A stretch of 64,000 nucleotides of DNA from Cristatella mucedo. Its lineage: Eukaryota > Bryozoa > Phylactolaemata > Cristatellidae. Shown one piece after another: positions 60,061-64,000 of this stretch; the stretch's first letter is position 1; every line of letters begins with the position of its first letter. The translations under genes were made by a program, and so were the position numbers. The stretch is taken from positions 1,037,501 to 1,101,500 of the forward strand of contig WPIO01000121.1 of assembly GCA_009760855.2 (NCBI GenBank). Reading direction: 5' to 3'. The notes below the pieces were generated by a model. That model saw only the letters and a list, made by a program, of their open reading frames with translations. It did no database searches and was not told the origin of the DNA.

Positions 60061-61870
60061 TATTTTTAATTCTCACGACTTACTGAAAGTATATGCATAA
60101 GCATTTATTTGAATGCATACATATAGTAGAGTTGTGCGCATTTACGCAAACGCCACGCTCTAAATTTAGTTTTGGCATCGTCGAACGCTTCGCCAGAGCA
60201 GCAAAGTCGGGCGATCAGGACGAGCACCGACCAGACACCGACCAGACTAACGCTGCGGAGCTATTCTCAGACTTTCGTACTCTTTAGGGGCTACGGTCTG
60301 CCAGCGTAGCGTCAAGCCGCCGTAGCATCGCTACCTGAAATTCTTTCCGAATAGCCAACTCGTGTGCTCGGTCTTCTGACCAGAACGGCTGCTCGCGCAC
60401 TCGTGCGAAATACAAGCGGAAGCCGCGGCGCCAATGCGAAGGCCGTCCCCCTACGACACCGGGATCTGCTGCACCGGGCTGCGGCTACGGCCATGCGGCC
60501 TGTTTAGCAGCTGCCTTTCCAATCTTACGCTTATTTGCGTGTATTTATATCTTATATAAATTATTTACGTAATAGCACGCCTTCTTCCGGCCAGCGCCGG
60601 ATCTTGGCACGTTCGAGCCGCTCGCCTCGAAACGAAGGCGAGCGTAGTTTTCACAGCGACTCCATTATCATCGAACGCTACGCGCTTAAGAGGACGTCCG
60701 TTCGCCGTGGGCAATGTTTAGAAACGTTGCGTAAGCGTAAGTCTGGTCAATTGCAGTGTATCCGAACGCTGCCGTGTTAGCTTTTTAGCTTGAAATGTTG
60801 TGTGAAGGGATTCCGTATGTTGACTTTGGTCGTATATGGGCTTCCGCCTTAGACTTCGTAACCCGACTCGGCGCACGACATTACATAATTTACATCAGCG
60901 CTGGTGACTGGCGCATGTCGAGTGTCGAGCTCAGGCTTAAATGTGTCAGCGGACAACAGCGATTTCTAGAGATCTCATTTAAATGCATCTGCGATGTGTC
61001 TCTAGGCTTTCCGGCGGCCCTGTATTCATCCAGCCGTCCCTGGAATTCCGCGAGCGGAGCTTCCGTCCGCCTGGCGCTTCCGCCCACTGCTTGCAGTGGG
61101 CACGGAACAGTGGGCAGTGCCCGTGTTTTCATGCGATCTTCTGGCGCGGTTATTGCGTGCTCCTGAGCATTCGTATCTATACCCGTTGTCGCCGCATTCT
61201 TGTCGCCGCATTCAAGCGAGTCATCTGTACGAAGCCGTGCGCTGTTGTTGTGAATCTCACGCCTTAAAACGGGCCGCACTTCAGCTGAAGTGTGTCTGCG
61301 TCGCTTGCGAGTGACGTCGTCTGCTTCTCGACATTGAGACTCGACCTTCGTGCTGCTTTCGGAGCCGTTCCTGGTCGCGACCTTTCGTGGCGTTCGCTCC
61401 GATGCAAGTGCTGTCCGTCGCGTAGCCATGTGACCACTTGCCGGAAGTCGCGCGTGGTGCAGGCGGTGATATGCTGAAAGAATTCGCTTGAGCGCGTGAT
61501 AGTGTACTGCGATCGGTCAGTGCTACGTCATGCGGCATCGGCACGCATGACCAGGCAGAGGACGCTTGGCGTGGACGCTGCAGGCAGTAGGAGCAGCTGT
61601 AGGCCGGGTTTTACTTCTTTTCAAAATTGGCTGTGTCTGGATGTCTGGATGTGTCGTTCGCGACGTGAGTTGGTCGTGAGCCCCGGGCTTTGGGAGGATG
61701 CGAATCGAAGGCCTCCAAAGGATGTGACGTTGTCAGAGGCATGCCCCAAAAAAGACGAGTCGAGAGACGAGCACGCGATGGCAGTGCCACATGTGTGGGA
61801 AGTATCGGAAGTAGATTCACTGCTCGATGCTTACACTGTGCCTACAGCTTGCGAATGCTAACACCACCAA
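60061..61870. other. Region without a recognised gene
   Basis: Mixed-composition DNA with short ORFs on both strands (longest 60890-61429 on -, 179 codons) lacking family motifs or supporting splice sites. Confidence 0.4.
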
Positions 61871-61874
61871 TCAT

Positions 61875-62095
61875 CTGTGCTCATGGGTGCTGACACTGTG
61901 CATGCTGCCACTAACCACATTTGCATGCTGACCCTGTGCATGTCACCCCTAACCATGTTATTCATGTTTATCAAGCATGATATTGCTCACCATTCAACCG
62001 TGCTTCCCTTTGCAGCAAATGTGAAGCGCCTAGAAAGATATTGAGTTCTCTGAGGGCGCTTTATTAAGTGCATCATTATTATTATCATTATTATG
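61875..62095 (+). mobile_element. L2-like LINE 3' UTR
   Basis: GTGCTGACACTGTGCATGCTGC, ACATTTGCATGCTGACCCTG and GAGGGCGCTTTATTAAGTGC then (ATT)n-like tail. Confidence 0.88.
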
Positions 62096-62099
62096 TGGG

Positions 62100-62210
62100 A
62101 ATGCTTTTTATATACAGCATCTGTAAAGTGCCTAGAAAGGCATTCAGTTCTCTGAGAGCATTATGCAAATGTACGATTAATATAACTTTTTTTATTATTA
62201 TTATTATTAT
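62100..62210 (+). mobile_element. L2-like tail, second family
   Basis: ACAGCATCTGTAAAGTGCCTAG and GTTCTCTGAGAGCATTATGC then (ATT)n. A related but distinct tail directly after the previous copy. Confidence 0.65.
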
Positions 62211-62264
62211 GGATGGGACCCCTAGCGCAGTGTGGCCAGAAAGTGTGACGTGTGGCCCAAGTTG

Positions 62265-62395
62265 CGACTTTCACGGCACAGACAGACAGACAAGCCGCCG
62301 CTGCTGCGCTCAGAGCTTTTCAGCGGCTCATTGTAATCGGCTCATTGCACAGGTAGGAAGATCTGCGAAGCGGCAATGAGTTAGCCGCTGCGCCG
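62265..62395 (-). mobile_element. L2-like LINE internal fragment
   Basis: ACGGCACAGACAGACAGACAAG, CTCATTGCACAGGTAGG and GCGGCAATGAG match, in order, the segment around the CRERRSC and CNSLLAGLP codons, without tail. Confidence 0.55.
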
Positions 62396-62399
62396 CCAC

Positions 62400-63028
62400 G
62401 GTCGCCAGGAGATGACGGACGTGTGCCCCTTCCCCGACCGCCATGCTGTCAAGGCTGGCGTCCTTGCCGTCTATCCAAGGGCAATCGCTCACACATCAGA
62501 GCAGTTGATTAACGTCGATCGTCAGCGATTGACGTACGACTTATTCGGGTTCTTCTAGCTTCGCCTAGCCTGTCTGTCGCTGAGAATTGGGAGCACAGTT
62601 GTCTGGTGCTCGGCTGCTGCCTGCATTTTGACCTGACCCATAGGCAGTCCCATGCTGCCAGCTTGCCTGCTGCGAGTGTGCGACAGCAGTAGGTCCTCGG
62701 TCTTTGCCTTAGCCGTCGAGCGTCCTTGTATTTGTTGTCTCCAGTGGAAGTGGCACGTGATTGCAGGAGGCGAGTGGATACTCGCCGGCTGCAGTCAACG
62801 CACCGGGACATCAGGGCTGCCTCGGCCTTTCGGTGCCACGACGTGCGTTTCCGGTGCCAGATTTCCGGTGCTGCCTCTTGCACTCCTCGTGTCACTTGGC
62901 CAGGTCTGTCAAGGGCTGAGGCATGAGCAGCGTCGGTTGTTTTATTCTTTTAGTGTGTTCACGAGCAGCCACTGCCGCGACCGGTGCTCTGCTGCCAGGA
63001 AGGAAGGTCAGGGTCACGTGGGAGCACT
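62400..63028. other. Upstream of the 63.0-kb exon, no gene recognised
   Basis: Possibly promoter or 5' UTR of the 63029 exon. No TATA box is evident. A (CACGTG) E-box-like motif lies at about 63015 just before the ATG. Confidence 0.35.
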
Positions 63029-63217
63029 ATGTCGAGGCTGACGGATGCCGCGTGCGTGCTGCGAGGCCTTGCCAAGGTCGTGCGAGCCGCAGTCGACGTG
63101 CAGAGGGCGGAAGTGGACAAAGCGCTTCGGGCGACGAGCGCATGCGACGCGCTGAGAAGCATTGGAGGCGGCGTCGAGCGCTGCGTGAGCGAGGCGGCAT
63201 CGTTTGGCAGTCGGCAG
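63029..63217 (+). CDS. Probable first coding exon of a + strand gene (possibly COQ8/ADCK-like)
   Basis: An ATG opens 63 codons ending exactly at a consensus GTGAGT donor (63218) in phase 0. The peptide begins MSRLTDAACVLRGLAKVVRA and continues with an acidic/basic helix-like stretch. The GL.K...AAV pattern resembles the N-terminus of COQ8/ADCK3-type atypical kinases, but the kinase-like domain is outside the window, so the family is a weak guess. A (CT)n array starts about 90 bp into the presumed intron, and an L2 copy follows to the window edge. Confidence 0.4.
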
Positions 63218-63307
63218 GTGAGTGCAGCCGCATAGACATTGCCCTATGGTCGTCTACGCAGCTCCTGCAGCAGTTCGAGAGCTTGCACTGATTCAGTACT
63301 TGCTTCT

Positions 63308-63384
63308 CTCTCTCCCTCTCACTCACTTTCTCTCTCTCACTCTCTCTCACTCACTTTCTCTCTTTCCCTCACTCTCTTTCACTT

Positions 63385-63450
<66 letters not shown>

Positions 63451-63492
63451 ACTCTCTCTCTCTTTCTTTCTCTCACTCTCTCTCTCTCTTCT
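63308..63492 (+). repeat. (CT)n array
   Basis: (CT)n with CACT and CTTT interruptions, starting 91 bp past the GTGAGT donor of the 63-kb exon. Confidence 0.95.
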
Positions 63493-63534
63493 CCTACTAG
63501 TGTCTTGTTGGCTCAATCATTCTCTCTATGGAAA

Positions 63535-64000
63535 GTGGGTCATGATAATAATGTTTCATTTGTATCGCACTCTCAGATAACTCTCTCTTTCTCTGCACTT
63601 TGCGGATGCTGTATAGAAAGTATAAGCAAATGATTGGTGGTAACATCCACAAGCAGCAAGTACGGTGTAAGCATGCGCATGCACACGAAGGACGAATCAT
63701 AAAGAACCACTAAATGCTGGAATAAATAGGTGTGTTTTCAGTTTCTTTTTAAAAGTCGTCATGTCAGGGGACGTTGTGATGTGCGTCGGTAGTGAGTTCC
63801 AGGCTTTGGGAGCATGCGAACTAAACGCACGGTCTCCTAAGGAGTTTAGGTTCGCACGAGGTATAGCTAAACGATTCGAGTCAGAACAAATGCATGTACT
63901 GTTTTCGGCCCTGTGGGGAATTATTTCTGACAGTTAGGCTGGAGCCAGAGAAGGAAGGGACCTAAAAGTGCGAGCGACAGAACCGTTGAAGTCGATGTGC
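63535..64000 (-). mobile_element. L2-like LINE 3' end, running off the window
   Basis: ATAATAATGTTTCATTTGTATCGCACTC (tail), GACGAATCATAAAGAACCACTAAATGC (UTR) and GTTCCAGGCTTTGGGAGCATGCG (C-terminal coding complement). Continues beyond position 64000. Confidence 0.88.

Overview
The window is eukaryotic nuclear DNA. It has intron-split genes with GT-AG splice sites and conserved intron phases, many L2/CR1-like non-LTR retrotransposon remnants, two tRNA-derived SINE families, a decayed Ty3/Gypsy element and long (GA)n/(CT)n arrays. Exons are very GC-rich at third positions and introns are repeat-laden. The gene set (tyrosine hydroxylase, metazoan-type histidine ammonia-lyase, SLC16-like transporter) points to an animal, most likely an invertebrate. 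The sequence alone does not fix the phylum.

Layout. (1) 0-6 kb: the 3' part of a + strand SLC16-type monocarboxylate transporter, with exons at 2533-3645 and 5639-5796 and a (GA)n array in the intron. (2) 6-18.7 kb: no confidently recognised gene. It holds GC-rich unique DNA, microsatellites, LINE/SINE pieces and a degenerate L2 reverse transcriptase copy (about 15.64-17.08 kb). (3) 18.76-24.3 kb: a + strand tyrosine hydroxylase gene with a TATA box, seven proposed coding exons, a stop at 23994 and a poly(A) signal at 24286. (4) 25.3-53.1 kb: a - strand histidine ammonia-lyase gene of about 28 kb, convergent with TH. I place sixteen coding exons with matching phases, from the ATG at 53055 to the stop at 25338. 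The MIO Ala-Ser-Gly triad lies at 39164-39156. Two short segments expected from the family (between exons 1 and 3, and between exons 3 and 5) were not found. The introns are packed with transposons and tandem repeats. (5) 53.7-59.5 kb: LINE copies and a - strand Gypsy pol remnant that carries a nested SINE and a nested L2 fragment. (6) 59.5-64 kb: tandem repeats, L2 fragments, the probable first coding exon of another + strand gene (63029-63217) and an L2 copy running off the right edge.

Function. TH makes L-DOPA from tyrosine and HAL deaminates histidine to urocanate, so both act on amino acids, but nothing shows they are co-regulated. The more unusual signals are structural. The tail of an L2 retroposon supplies the 3' splice site of one HAL core exon. 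Complementary (GA)n and (CT)n arrays flank TH exon 2. A perfect 38-bp palindrome centred on a CRE octamer sits in a TH intron. Two strong hairpins sit in a HAL intron. SINE and LINE families share 3' tails. No new enzymatic or defence system is evident.
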